Positions 1 through 8,262 are shown, counted from the stretch's first letter. The stretch is DNA of 64,000 nucleotides from Pararobbsia silviterrae (GCF_003628125.1 NZ_RBZU01000003.1:1-64000); one strand, 5' to 3'. The notes: a model not told the origin generated them from the sequence alone. Translations and numbers: made by a program.

Positions 1-439
1 TGCGGGCGGCGCAGGCGGTGCGGGCGGCACCGGCGGCATGGGCGGCGCGGGCGCGGCAGGCGGCACCTCGACGGCGACAGCCGGCGCAGGCGGCGCGGGC
101 GGCTCGGCCACCAACGGCAGCGCCACGAACGCAGGCACGACGAGTCTCGCGTCGAACGGCAGCGCGACCGCGGGTAACGGCGCAACGGGTGCGGTCGGCG
201 CGGCCGGCGGCACGGGCGGCGACGGGACCGGCGGCGTCGGCAACGGCGCGACGGGTGGCGCGGGCGGCGGCGGCGGTGCGCAATCCGTCGATGCCGGCAC
301 GTTCAATATGTCGAACATGATGTCGAGCGTCGGTCAGTCGGCGGCCGGCATCATGATCGCCAATCAGAACAGCGGCATCGGTGCGCTCGTGCAGCAAAGC
401 GTCAACGTTCAGGCCAACCTCTCTGTCGGCGGGCACTAG
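1..439 (+). CDS. Fap/curli-like amyloid fibril subunit, 5' partial
   Basis: The reading frame is open to the left edge, so the start lies outside the window. The visible 146 residues are almost entirely Gly, Ala, Thr, Asn and Ser, with GGAGG and GSAT-type repeats, followed by a C-terminal block (from about base 285) rich in Asn/Gln/Ser ending NVQANLSVGGH. A low-complexity secreted protein with a regular Q/N-containing C-terminal repeat is what functional-amyloid subunits such as FapB/FapC look like. It is the first visible gene of an operon with a C39 peptidase and a porin, as in fap loci. The family assignment is an inference from context and composition, since no signal peptide is visible here. 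A Gly/Ala-rich surface adhesin is the alternative. Confidence 0.6.
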   Translation, partial: AGGAGGAGGTGGMGGAGAAGGTSTATAGAGGAGGSATNGSATNAGTTSLASNGSATAGNGATGAVGAAGGTGGDGTGGVGNGATGGAGGGGGAQSVDAGTFNMSNMMSSVGQSAAGIMIANQNSGIGALVQQSVNVQANLSVGGH

Positions 440-512
440 CAGAGAACGGAGGGTTTGACGCCTGAAACGCGTCCCGCGGGCGGGTGTCCCGCGGGGCTTT
501 GCTCGATGGTCT

Positions 513-558
513 GCCCGGCTCGCGACACGCTCCACGCGCGTCGCCGTGCGAGCCGGGC
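513..558 (+). promoter_or_regulatory. Strong intercistronic stem-loop in amyloid operon
   Basis: An 11-bp perfect stem (513-523 with 548-558) encloses a GC-rich loop between the fibril-subunit gene and the next gene. No U-tract follows. It could trap RNase or attenuate read-through so that the fibril subunit is made in excess over downstream accessory proteins. That function is inferred. Confidence 0.45.
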
Positions 559-573
559 TGAGGAGACAGGACC

Positions 574-1173
574 ATGCGTTCGGTCAAATGGATACTCGCG
601 ACGGGCACGTCGCTGATCGTCTGGCTGCCCGGCCAGACGGCATTCGCTCAACACGCCCCCGATGCCGACGCGACGCAAGCGCTCGCACCGGTCGTGCATG
701 CGGCGACCGAGTCGGCAAGCCGGCTCGCCGCGCTTGCCTCGGGCGACTCGCCTCCCGATACCGCGGCGGCATCGCCCGCGATATCGGCACGTTCGACGGA
801 CGCGACGAACGCGACGGCTTCAACGAATTCAACGGCTTCGACAAATTCGACAACCTCGACGGCATCGGCACAGACCGAGCCGTCCACAGCCACCCCGCCG
901 CCGACGCAAACGGCGGACGCATCGACCCCGATGGGCACGGCCGTGAGCCCCGATGCGCTCGACACCTATCGCGGCGGCAGCCAGACCTATAACGACATGC
1001 AGGTCAACGGCACGCTGTCCGACACCCGGGCGCTCGGCGTCCAGACAGGCAGCAACACGATCGCCGACGGCTCGTTCGCGAATTCGAGCGGCTTGCCGAC
1101 GGTCATTCAAAACACGGGCGCCAACGTGCTGATTCAGAACGCGACGATCGTCAATGTTCAATTCAAGCAATAG
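574..1173 (+). CDS. Secreted low-complexity protein with internal LDTYRGG motif
   Basis: A 199-residue protein preceded by GAGGAGACAGG, a good ribosome site. Residues 1-26 form a signal peptide ending AFAQ. Residues 60-120 are Thr/Ser/Ala/Asn/Pro repeats. A conserved-looking segment LDTYRGG lies at 129-135. The C-terminal 60 residues are Asn/Gln/Ile/Val-rich, as in amyloid or beta-solenoid proteins. The same LDTxRGG motif occurs in the protein encoded at 1896-3110, on the other side of a C39 peptidase gene, which suggests both are substrates or partners of that peptidase. The next gene starts 20 bases before this one stops. No named family is recognised; a FapA/FapE-like accessory or minor subunit is the likeliest role. 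Confidence 0.65.
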   Translation: MRSVKWILATGTSLIVWLPGQTAFAQHAPDADATQALAPVVHAATESASRLAALASGDSPPDTAAASPAISARSTDATNATASTNSTASTNSTTSTASAQTEPSTATPPPTQTADASTPMGTAVSPDALDTYRGGSQTYNDMQVNGTLSDTRALGVQTGSNTIADGSFANSSGLPTVIQNTGANVLIQNATIVNVQFKQ

Positions 1174-1888
1174 CCCCGGCCGTCACGGTGCCGCATGCGC
1201 GTGCGTCGCGCGGCGGCTGTGCCTCGTCGTCGCCGCGTTCGCCGCGGCGACGACCGCGCATGCCGATTCGATCGATATCCAGAATCCGGACGGCGGCGAC
1301 ATCCACATGCGCATCACGAGCCTCAAGGAAGCGCGCTTCAAGGGCACGGTGCGCCAGCAGTACGACTTCAGTTGCGGGTCGGCCGCGGTTGCGACGCTGT
1401 TGACCTACCAATACGGCTATCCGACGACCGAAGCGGTCGCGTTCCAGCAGATGTTCGCGACCGGCAATCAGCAAAAGATCCGGCGCGAGGGGTTCTCGCT
1501 GCTCGACATGAAGCGTTTTCTCGAAGCGCACGGTTTCGACGCCGATGGATTCGAGGCCCCGCTCGACAAGCTCGAAGCCTCGCATTTGCCCGCGATCGTG
1601 CTGATCACCGAGAACGGGTATCACCATTTCGTCGTGATCAAAGGCATCCACGACGGACGCCTGCTGATCGGCGACCCCGCGCTCGGCACACGTTCGATGC
1701 CGCGTGCCAGTTTTGAAGCACGTTGGGACAACAACGTGCTGTTCGTGATCCACAACCATCGCGAACTCGCGGTCTTCAACAATCCGGACGACTGGCACTA
1801 CGCGCCGCTCGGTCCGAACTGGATGGCGATCAATCGCGACGGTCTGGAGAACATCACGGTACCGAAATTCGGCCCGAACGATTTTTGA
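1154..1888 (+). CDS. C39-like cysteine peptidase, FapD-like
   Basis: A 244-residue secreted protein with a hydrophobic segment at about 22-37, then a peptidase C39-like domain. Visible catalytic residues are Cys74 in QYDFSCGSAA, His158 in YHHFVV and Asp174 in IGDPALG, the Cys/His/Asp order of the papain-like C39 fold. No ABC-transporter parts are attached, as in FapD of Pseudomonas functional-amyloid loci. C39 peptidases cut after double-glycine motifs, and the two flanking genes each encode one such motif. The start overlaps the upstream gene by 20 bases, indicating translational coupling. Peptidase family is confident; the exact substrate is inferred. Confidence 0.85.
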   Translation: MFNSSNSPGRHGAACACVARRLCLVVAAFAAATTAHADSIDIQNPDGGDIHMRITSLKEARFKGTVRQQYDFSCGSAAVATLLTYQYGYPTTEAVAFQQMFATGNQQKIRREGFSLLDMKRFLEAHGFDADGFEAPLDKLEASHLPAIVLITENGYHHFVVIKGIHDGRLLIGDPALGTRSMPRASFEARWDNNVLFVIHNHRELAVFNNPDDWHYAPLGPNWMAINRDGLENITVPKFGPNDF

Positions 1889-1895
1889 GGTCGAC

Positions 1896-3110
1896 ATGAA
1901 CAGGCTCCCTATCCAACTCGCCTGCCTGAGCCTGATGTTCGGTTCAGGCGCCGCGTGGTCCGGGGTGCAGGCCGGCGACGGCGCGGCGCGGCCCGAGCAC
2001 GACATGCTCGCGGACCTCGCGCGCGATCCCGCGGTCGCTGCACCCATCGCGGCGGCAGGTGCATCCGAGGACGGTGTCGCGGCGGCAACCGATGCGGTTG
2101 TGTCGGTGCCCGAGCGCGCCGACACCGACACCGACGCGCCACCGCGCGCGCAGGTCATACGCGAACCCGTCGCGCACGCGAAATCGGTCCGCCTTGCGCA
2201 GGCGACCTCGCCCGCGACGCCGTACGCAACGGCAAACACGACGACATGCGCGACGGCATGCGCGGCAACAAGTCCGGCGACAAGTTCGGCGACAAGTTCG
2301 GCGACAAGCGTACCTGTGACGAATACATATATCGGCACAGACCCAGCCGGCACGGCTTCGTCGTCCGCACCGACCGTCGAGACGCTCGCGTATGTGACCG
2401 AGCCCGAAGACCTTGCGGACTCGGCCTCGCGCGATGACGCCCAGCCGATCGCGATCGAGCACGCGAACGAGCACGCGAACGACACTCGCGCGGCGACGCG
2501 CATCGCGACGACATCGACGGTCACGACAAACGCGACGAGCGCAACGAACGCGACAAACGCGACGAACGCCACGACTTGGACACTCGCGACCCCTGCCCCG
2601 CTTGCGACGCCCACGCCCGAACGCAAGAACGACGACCGTCCGCCGATCGAAATCGTGAGTGCCGCGCCGGGACCGCGCGACGCATCGGGTGAATGGACCG
2701 AGGCACGCGTCAGCGATGCGAATCTCGACACCATGCGCGGCGGCTTCGACATCGGCGACGGGCTGCAGGTCGCGTTCGGCATCGAACGCGCCGTCTTCGT
2801 CAACGGACAACTGGTCACCACGACGAGCTTCAACATTCCGAACATCGCCCAGATGACCGTCCCGCAAGCGCAGATGCTCGCGCAAGCGCTCGGCACGACG
2901 ACCGTCGTGCAGAACGGGGCAGGCAACGTCGCGCCGAACGTCATCACGGGCGGCGCCGCCGCGACGATCGTGCAGAACACGCTGAACAATCAAACGATCA
3001 AGGCGCTCACGACGATCAATGCCGCCGTCAACACCCTTGCGCAATTCAAGGCCTCCAACCTGCAGTCGACGATCAATTCAGCGCTTGCGACTGCCGCGAT
3101 CCCGAGATGA
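1896..3110 (+). CDS. Secreted Thr/Ala/Asn-repeat protein with LDTMRGG motif
   Basis: A 404-residue protein starting 7 bases after the peptidase gene, with a ribosome site GAGG just upstream. The signal peptide is residues 1-26. Residues 100-235 are low complexity, with runs such as ATSSATS and a tetrad repeat ATN. LDTMRGG is at 277-283, and a hydrophobic C-terminal 120 residues contain several NTxxN and IVQN patterns resembling the C-terminus of the 574-1173 product. Proteins in this operon share composition rather than alignable domains. Probably a fibril component or assembly factor processed by the C39-like peptidase; function unproven. Confidence 0.65.
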   Translation: MNRLPIQLACLSLMFGSGAAWSGVQAGDGAARPEHDMLADLARDPAVAAPIAAAGASEDGVAAATDAVVSVPERADTDTDAPPRAQVIREPVAHAKSVRLAQATSPATPYATANTTTCATACAATSPATSSATSSATSVPVTNTYIGTDPAGTASSSAPTVETLAYVTEPEDLADSASRDDAQPIAIEHANEHANDTRAATRIATTSTVTTNATSATNATNATNATTWTLATPAPLATPTPERKNDDRPPIEIVSAAPGPRDASGEWTEARVSDANLDTMRGGFDIGDGLQVAFGIERAVFVNGQLVTTTSFNIPNIAQMTVPQAQMLAQALGTTTVVQNGAGNVAPNVITGGAAATIVQNTLNNQTIKALTTINAAVNTLAQFKASNLQSTINSALATAAIPR

Positions 3111-3211
3111 GGTGACACCCCGCTATTCAGCACGGCCACCGACAGTCCGCCTCGCGACGGCGAGCGGCACCGACAAACAAGAAGAGCGCATCGACGTAGG
3201 GGAGACTCGCG

Positions 3212-4765
3212 ATGAAAGACGGCCAATGGCGACGCATCGGAGCAGCGGGAAGCTCATGTCTGCTGTTCATGAGTTCGATCGCCCAAGCGCAATCGCTCGA
3301 CAATCAGGACCCCGCGCAAGTCATGCAGGAGTTGCGCGACGAGATCGATCAACGCATCAAGGAACTCGATAATCTCAAGCACCAGCTCGACGCCCAGGAA
3401 GCGCGCGTTCAAGCGTTGACGAAAACGCTCGATGAAAAAGCGCTCGAACAGCAGCGTGGCGGGAGCGCGCAAGGCATCGATCCGAACGCGCCCGCCCCGG
3501 CGGCCGACAGCGGATCGGGCAGCGGAAGCGGGAACGGCGCGACGTCCAATACATCCGATGCGTTGGGCGGAAACGGAAGTTCAAGCGGCAACGGAAACGG
3601 CAACGCCGCGAACGCGTCCGGGACGGCCAATGCGCCGACGGCGAGCGGCAGCGACCAATCGTCGGGCGGTGCGATCACGCCCGCGCCGCAACAGGCGCAA
3701 CAGGCCCAGTCTGGCCAGTCGGCTCAACAATCCGGCGCCGCGCAGGGTCAAGCGCCATCCACGGCGCAAGCTCAGCAGCCCGTCGGTCAGGCGCCGGTAC
3801 GCGATACGCGTCCGCCGCAGGTTGCGCCTTTGTTCGAGCAGCCGGGCGTGCTCACGCCGAAGGGCAAGCTCGTGGTCGAGCCATCGGTTCAGTACGGCTA
3901 TTCGTCGAGCGACCGTGTCTCGCTCGTCGGCTACACGATCATCCCCGCGTTGCTCATCGGCCTGATCAACATTCAGGAAGAGCGCACGACGACGATCACG
4001 AACACGGTCGCGTTCCGTTACGGCGTGACGAACCGATTCGAGCTCGAAGTTCGCGTGCCGTACGCGTGGAGTTCGACGAGCACGATCGAACGCCAGATCT
4101 TCCAGGGCACCGCGCAGGACAGCGTGTTCAGCACCGACGGCCACGGCCTCGGCGATGTCGAAATGACGGCGCGTTATCAGTTCAACGACGGCGGCGCCGA
4201 CCGCCTCTATTACGTCGGATGGCTGCGCTTCAAGAGCCGCACGGGCAGCGACCCGTTCTCGGTGACCACCGATTGCCTCAATGTCTGCGAAGCCAATACG
4301 ACGGGCACGGGCCTGCCCTTGCAGAACCCGACGGGGTCGGGGTTCTATTCGTTGCAGCCCGGTATCACGTGGTTGTTGCCGACCGATCCGGCCGTCTTCT
4401 TCGGCAACTTCAGTTACCTGCACAACTTCACGCGCAACGACGTGAGCCTCACGTTGCTCAACGGCATCAAGCAGCCGATCGGGTCGATTCACGCGGGCGA
4501 CATCTTCGGACTCAACTTCGGCATGGGCATGGCGCTCAACGAAAAAGCCTCGTGGAGCATCGGCTATGACCAGAGCATCATTTTCCCGACGTCGGAGAAC
4601 GGACAAACGGAAGTCGGCTCGGTCCGCACGACCTTGGGCACCCTGCTCGTCGGCTACTCGTATGCGCTGACCAAACGCATGACGCTCAACGTCTCGGTCG
4701 GCGCGGGACTCACGCGCGATACGCCGGATCTGACCGTGACGTTCCGGCTGCCGATCACGTTCTGA
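3212..4765 (+). CDS. Outer-membrane beta-barrel with N-terminal coiled coil, FapF-like
   Basis: 517 residues: signal peptide (1-26, ending AQAQ), a heptad-patterned coiled coil (about 34-80), a Gly/Ser/Asn then Gln/Ala linker (80-190), and a beta-barrel domain (about 215-517) with alternating hydrophobic strands ending in a terminal Phe (PITF), the usual outer-membrane barrel signature. FapF, the secretion pore of Pseudomonas functional amyloid, has the same order of coiled coil, linker and barrel. It is the last gene of the operon. The job predicted is export of the fibril subunits; a generic DUF-type transporter is the alternative. Confidence 0.75.
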   Translation: MKDGQWRRIGAAGSSCLLFMSSIAQAQSLDNQDPAQVMQELRDEIDQRIKELDNLKHQLDAQEARVQALTKTLDEKALEQQRGGSAQGIDPNAPAPAADSGSGSGSGNGATSNTSDALGGNGSSSGNGNGNAANASGTANAPTASGSDQSSGGAITPAPQQAQQAQSGQSAQQSGAAQGQAPSTAQAQQPVGQAPVRDTRPPQVAPLFEQPGVLTPKGKLVVEPSVQYGYSSSDRVSLVGYTIIPALLIGLINIQEERTTTITNTVAFRYGVTNRFELEVRVPYAWSSTSTIERQIFQGTAQDSVFSTDGHGLGDVEMTARYQFNDGGADRLYYVGWLRFKSRTGSDPFSVTTDCLNVCEANTTGTGLPLQNPTGSGFYSLQPGITWLLPTDPAVFFGNFSYLHNFTRNDVSLTLLNGIKQPIGSIHAGDIFGLNFGMGMALNEKASWSIGYDQSIIFPTSENGQTEVGSVRTTLGTLLVGYSYALTKRMTLNVSVGAGLTRDTPDLTVTFRLPITF

Positions 4766-4985
4766 GCGACGACGCGCGCCACGCCTCGTCCGCGATCACG
4801 CGTCGCGCGGCTATGCGCTGCGCGACGTAGCGATGAAACGGCTGTGCCGCCATCGGATCATCGTGCGCGAGCTCGGCGATCTCGTCGCATCGAACACGAC
4901 GCGTACGTTCCCCCGTCAAGTAGACAGCGGTCAACAGGCGTTCGAGGCACGGGTTATCCGAGGCATGTACTGCGTCGGCGGGAGG
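4755..4985 (-). pseudogene. Possible 3' remnant of a gene, family unknown
   Basis: On the minus strand about 75 codons with coding-like third positions end at a TGA overlapping the end of the porin gene, but an in-frame stop just upstream and the lack of a start make it a fragment. The peptide is charged and helical (it includes ERLLTAVYLTGE). I recognise no family. Weakly supported. Confidence 0.25.
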
Positions 4986-5134
4986 TCACCGAAGACTGTC
5001 TAGCTGAAAAGTCAGGTTTCGCGGGACGCCAACGCTGAACGAAAAGCGCAATAGGTCGATCCTCGCGGTCGCCCCGAAAATAGCCTATAACCAAATCGTT
5101 TCGCCTCGCGGAGGCGTCTATTGACACGGCCGCC
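4766..5134. other. Intergenic stretch after the amyloid operon
   Basis: Apart from the possible minus-strand fragment above, I see no gene. A TTGACA-like hexamer at about 5121-5126 lies only a few bases before the next start codon, so it is unlikely to be its -35. Confidence 0.4.
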
Positions 5135-5584
5135 GTGGCGATGAAGCAACTACTTATTTTCCTCAGTCATCCGGCATGGCAAGGAATTGGCGCGGTGGTG
5201 GCGTTCGCCGGCCTGATCCTAGCCGTAGTTCCGTTGCTCCATTCCGCTGCGCCCGACGCCGTCGTCCGCGCTCAAGAGACGCCCGCCGCCAGTGCGCCGT
5301 TCGTACCTCAGATCAGCATTCCCAAAGAACCTCACACCGCGCCCATGCCCGAACCTGTTCAGCCGTCGTTGACGAGTATTGCGGACGCATCTGCATCCTC
5401 TCCCGACTGGATTGATAGGTTCTTAGCAACACCTTTGCCTACGTCCGAAGAACTGAGTGCCGCTGGGTTTAGACTCGAAAAGCAATGGCGGCCTTGGTGG
5501 ACATGGGCCGCCATCGGTGCGGGCGCGGTGCTTTGCGCCCTTGGTGAAGCTGCGCGAAAGCTCTTGCGCTATCTAACCCAATGA
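5135..5584 (+). CDS. Small membrane protein, unknown function
   Basis: 149 residues (147 if the ATG at 5141 is used instead of the GTG at 5135). Two hydrophobic segments are visible, about 18-36 and 124-142, separated by a Pro-rich loop that should lie outside the cytoplasm, so the protein looks like a two-pass inner-membrane protein. No family is recognised. It stands alone between the amyloid operon and an IS relic, and no strong ribosome site is seen. Confidence 0.5.
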   Translation: MAMKQLLIFLSHPAWQGIGAVVAFAGLILAVVPLLHSAAPDAVVRAQETPAASAPFVPQISIPKEPHTAPMPEPVQPSLTSIADASASSPDWIDRFLATPLPTSEELSAAGFRLEKQWRPWWTWAAIGAGAVLCALGEAARKLLRYLTQ

Positions 5585-5604
5585 GAACCGCATGGGCTGC
5601 TGCC

Positions 5605-5925
5605 GATTTCGTTGACACCATCCTGGGCTAATAACCTTGCCCGTTCGAACTCGATCGGGCTGACTCATCCCAAAGTCGAATGCCTTCAAGTCGAATTGTA
5701 GAAGCGTTCGATATAGTCGAACACGTCAGCTCTCGCGTCGTCTCGTGTGCGATACACCTTGCGTGCAGCGCGCTCGGTTTCAACGATGAGAAGAAGCTTC
5801 CCATTGCCGAGTTATCCCAGACGTTGCCGGCCCGGCTCATACTGCATGTGACGCCAAGTTCGAGCAACGAGCGCTGAAACCGGTCGCTCGTATACGCCAC
5901 ACTGCCCATCCAAACCATCAGCCCG
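5605..5925 (-). pseudogene. IS3-family transposase (orfB) C-terminal relic
   Basis: The minus strand encodes the familiar end of IS3-group transposases: YTSDRFQ..L..LGVTCSMSRAGNVWDN, then SFFSSLK. The frame then shifts, continuing in another frame as VYRTRDDARADVFDYIERFYNST, followed by two in-frame stops before SPIEFERARLL. The Glu of the DDE triad, normally in DNSAMESFF, is Gly here. Upstream two thirds and orfA are missing. It is a dead insertion-sequence fragment marking an old insertion or recombination point. Confidence 0.85.
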
Positions 5926-5968
5926 ACGCTCGCCGCTATCTTCTTCTGGACTCAAGGAACAGCTTCAG

Positions 5969-6158
5969 TGCTTCAACTCTTCATCCTAGGGATGAAGAGA
6001 GTTGAATCCGCCAATATTAAAAATGCTTCAAACGGTTTGAAGCATCTACCCCGCCCTAAAACCCTTACTGGACAAGGCTTCCCCGGACCAAGTACTGGGG
6101 CTGCTTCAAAATGCTTCAACCTCCTTGAAGCACTCGATGCTTCATCCAACTTGAAGCA
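5969..6158. repeat. Cluster of palindromes built on TGCTTCAA/TTGAAGCA
   Basis: Four inverted repeats lie in 190 bases of AT-richer DNA. A compound hairpin occupies 5969-6006, with core CTTCATCC/GGATGAAG. A perfect 23-base palindrome with central G lies at 6023-6045. TGCTTCAA-5-TTGAAGCA is at 6112-6132 and TGCTTCA-7-TGAAGCA at 6138-6158, with a lone half site at 6102-6109. Repetition of one 8-mer in both orientations points to a multi-site protein-binding region or a set of RNA hairpins. A small hydrophobic peptide gene starts 23 bases after the last copy. Confidence 0.75.
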
Positions 6159-6180
6159 ATTGTCAAACATTTGGTGACTT

Positions 6181-6285
6181 ATGGATTTGCTACTCACCTT
6201 GGTACTTAGTCCACTGATATACGCGGTCTTGATGCTCGCTGGCCGTGTTAAGCCCAAGCATCGGCGTTCGTCAAAGGGTTACTGA
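6181..6285 (+). CDS. 34-residue hydrophobic peptide with basic tail
   Basis: An ATG at 6181 is preceded by GGTGA at a four- to five-base spacing. The product has one hydrophobic helix (residues 2-21) and a very basic tail (RVKPKHRRSSKG). That layout resembles small membrane toxins of type I toxin-antitoxin systems, and the gene sits directly after the palindrome cluster. No known family member is recognised, and such a short frame may be chance. Confidence 0.4.
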   Translation: MDLLLTLVLSPLIYAVLMLAGRVKPKHRRSSKGY

Positions 6286-6397
6286 CGTAGTTGCAATTGA
6301 TTGCATTCGCGAGACGAGGACATCAGGCGACCTGGGCTCGACGCGGACAACACATCGGTAAGGCCGCCCGCGCATTTCGAGCGTGTGTTGTCTGGGG

Positions 6398-7396
6398 TCA
6401 AGGCGTTGTTATTGCACGAGCGCAGCGGACGGTGAGTGAGTCACTTTTTGAAAGCGCACCGGACAGCACGTTAGCGGTAGAAATATCCGTAACTAAAACC
6501 GCGTCGGCCATTATAGTAGGATCGGCTGAGTATTCAGTCGATGACCAGTAGTAAGCGCCGTCCGTAGCCGCAGGAATACCAAGTGGTCCGAGTATCGTAA
6601 ATGCGGATTGAGTCCCGCCGTCCAATTCGTCGATGGCTGGCAGGTACCAATCCGAATAGCCGCCGTCCCCGACCTGAGAGCAGACCGGCGCAGCATAGCC
6701 TGATAGCGTCCCTAGCGCATTGACGATGGTCGATGTGTTGCCTGCCCCGTCCGTCAAGCTCAATACATCGAGCTCCGTGGCCGTGTTCGACCATTCGGTG
6801 GATGACGGAGTGTCCGATTCCTGAAGAACCGTGCCCCCGACGCTTCCCGTCGTTGCCGTCGTGTCATCGATCGCAAACACATAGCCGCTCTGATACACGC
6901 TGCCGTAACCCAAGATGCTGACCGCCACGTTCACGGCAGTTGCGTTCGATCCGGATGCCGACAATACGAGCGGTGTGGCGCTTAGGTCGCCAACCGCCGC
7001 GCTTGGCGTATTCCCCGGCGCGATGGTCACGGTACAGCTCGATGCGACGGCGAGCGTCGAGCCGCATGTTGTCGATGTCGATGCGCCCGTAGGCAGCGCG
7101 GGCGATATTGAAAATGCCAAATCGACAACCGCTGCACTTCCTGTGTTTGTAAACGTGATGGTCCGGGGATTGCCGGTCAGCGCAGTATTCGTGACCGGAG
7201 CGTAGACCGCAAGGGCAAGCGATGAAACGCTGGCGGAAAGCGTGGTGGGTGACGCTGAAGGCGTTGTGCCGCCCGTTGGCGTCGTGATCGCCGTCGTGCT
7301 CGGCGAGTCCGGCGAGTTCGACCCGCCACATGCGGTCAATGCAGCACAGACGACGATCGCAGCGCCACGCGCCACATATTTCCCCAACCGATTCAT
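6398..7396 (-). CDS. DUF1566-domain surface lipoprotein
   Basis: 332 residues from the ATG at 7396, chosen because AAGGGG lies eight bases upstream. A lipobox LTAC (Cys at about 23) gives a lipid-anchored protein. An Ala/Ser/Thr/Pro linker follows, then an Ig-like region with a paired-Cys CGSTLAVASSC (about 75-170). The C-terminal DUF1566-type domain has WYLPAIDEL, YYWSSTEY and final VRCAR, hallmark motifs of that family. DUF1566 proteins are mostly exported with unknown function. No operon partner; the low-GC strip around it suggests acquisition. Confidence 0.8.
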   Translation of the reverse strand: MNRLGKYVARGAAIVVCAALTACGGSNSPDSPSTTAITTPTGGTTPSASPTTLSASVSSLALAVYAPVTNTALTGNPRTITFTNTGSAAVVDLAFSISPALPTGASTSTTCGSTLAVASSCTVTIAPGNTPSAAVGDLSATPLVLSASGSNATAVNVAVSILGYGSVYQSGYVFAIDDTTATTGSVGGTVLQESDTPSSTEWSNTATELDVLSLTDGAGNTSTIVNALGTLSGYAAPVCSQVGDGGYSDWYLPAIDELDGGTQSAFTILGPLGIPAATDGAYYWSSTEYSADPTIMADAVLVTDISTANVLSGALSKSDSLTVRCARAITTP

Positions 7397-7584
7397 GACT
7401 CGCCCCTTTGGTCTGCGCGCCCTCAAAGAGTCAGCGCGTGATTTTTGGGCAAAATTATCGGTTAATTGGCGACTGATGGGTATATTGCAAACCGAGTATT
7501 ATTTGCCAAAATCCCGAAGATTGGGCATCGGATACGGAATTGCACGGGCACGTCACGAAGCTGACTGCACTGGCGGAATCTTGG

Positions 7585-7884
7585 CTACGCCGCCAGTCGT
7601 GACAGGATTCGTTGAAGTGACGTTAGATGCCATTGCCGTCCCGTGCTCGTCCTGACGCCCAATCGGTTTAATTCCGCGACCATATCGCGTTGTGTTAGCC
7701 CTGATGCACGGAAGCCATCCAGCACGTTACGAAGGCCCTCTGCAAACGCATTTGCAGCCTGCTGACGGGCTTCTATGTTCGGACGGAGGTTAGCCGGTCC
7801 GGCAGCACCTAGAACCACGCCACGAGCCTTTGCCGCCCGCAATGCGTCCTTCGTTCGCTTGCTGATTTCGAAGAAGCGCGGCAA
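7585..7884 (-). pseudogene. Serine recombinase (resolvase/invertase) C-terminal fragment
   Basis: The 99 codons begin ISKRTKDALRAAKARGVVLG, the end of the long E-helix and hinge of Pin/Hin-type serine recombinases. They end with a helix-turn-helix region (LTQRDMVAELNRLGVRTSTG, then WHLTSLQRIL). The catalytic N-terminal domain with its active Ser is absent, because the sequence is cut at 7884 and joined to a different truncated gene. Non-functional as a recombinase. Confidence 0.8.
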
Positions 7885-8259
7885 GTCTCAACTATCTCGC
7901 CGCGTGCTGCGTGCGCACTCCTTCGCGTAAGCATCGAAAAATTGTGCAACGTCCTCAAGGCGGAAGGACACTCGCTGAACGACAAGATTGGCGACTTGGT
8001 ACGCCGGGGTCTTCCGGAACAGACTAAACAATCACTCGATGCAGTCCGCGTGATTGGAAACAACGCCGTACATCCAGGGGTCATGTCGAACGATGACGTT
8101 GCCGAGGTATCGACGATCCTATTTGCGCTGGTCAACTACATCGTTGATGATCGAATCACGCGGCCGAAAATGGCGGCGCAAGTGTTCGCATCTTTGCCGC
8201 CGGGTGCCTTAAAAGCTATCGAAAAGCGCGACAATGGAAAGGCAGAAGGATCGAAGTAA
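7885..8259 (+). pseudogene. DUF4145-domain protein, N-terminally truncated
   Basis: The frame is open from the junction at about 7885 and reads SPRAACALLRVSIEKL, then KIGDLVRRGLP, then DAVRVIGNNAVHPG, the conserved DUF4145 core, to the stop at 8259. DUF4145 domains occur in restriction enzymes and as stand-alone defence-associated proteins. The N-terminal half is missing. A TTG at 7942 could in principle start a 105-residue product, but the conserved block before it would be lost. Best read as a remnant created by the same deletion as the recombinase fragment. Confidence 0.75.
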
Positions 8260-8262
8260 CGA

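Noticed and set aside
1163-2989. 608-codon open frame on the minus strand opposite the amyloid operon
   Set aside because: It is antisense to three better-supported genes. High GC at third positions leaves long open antisense frames; the peptide is Ala/Val/Cys-rich without domains.
5973-6257. 94-codon minus-strand frame through the palindrome cluster
   Set aside because: Composition is dictated by the palindromes, there is no ribosome site and no protein-like pattern.
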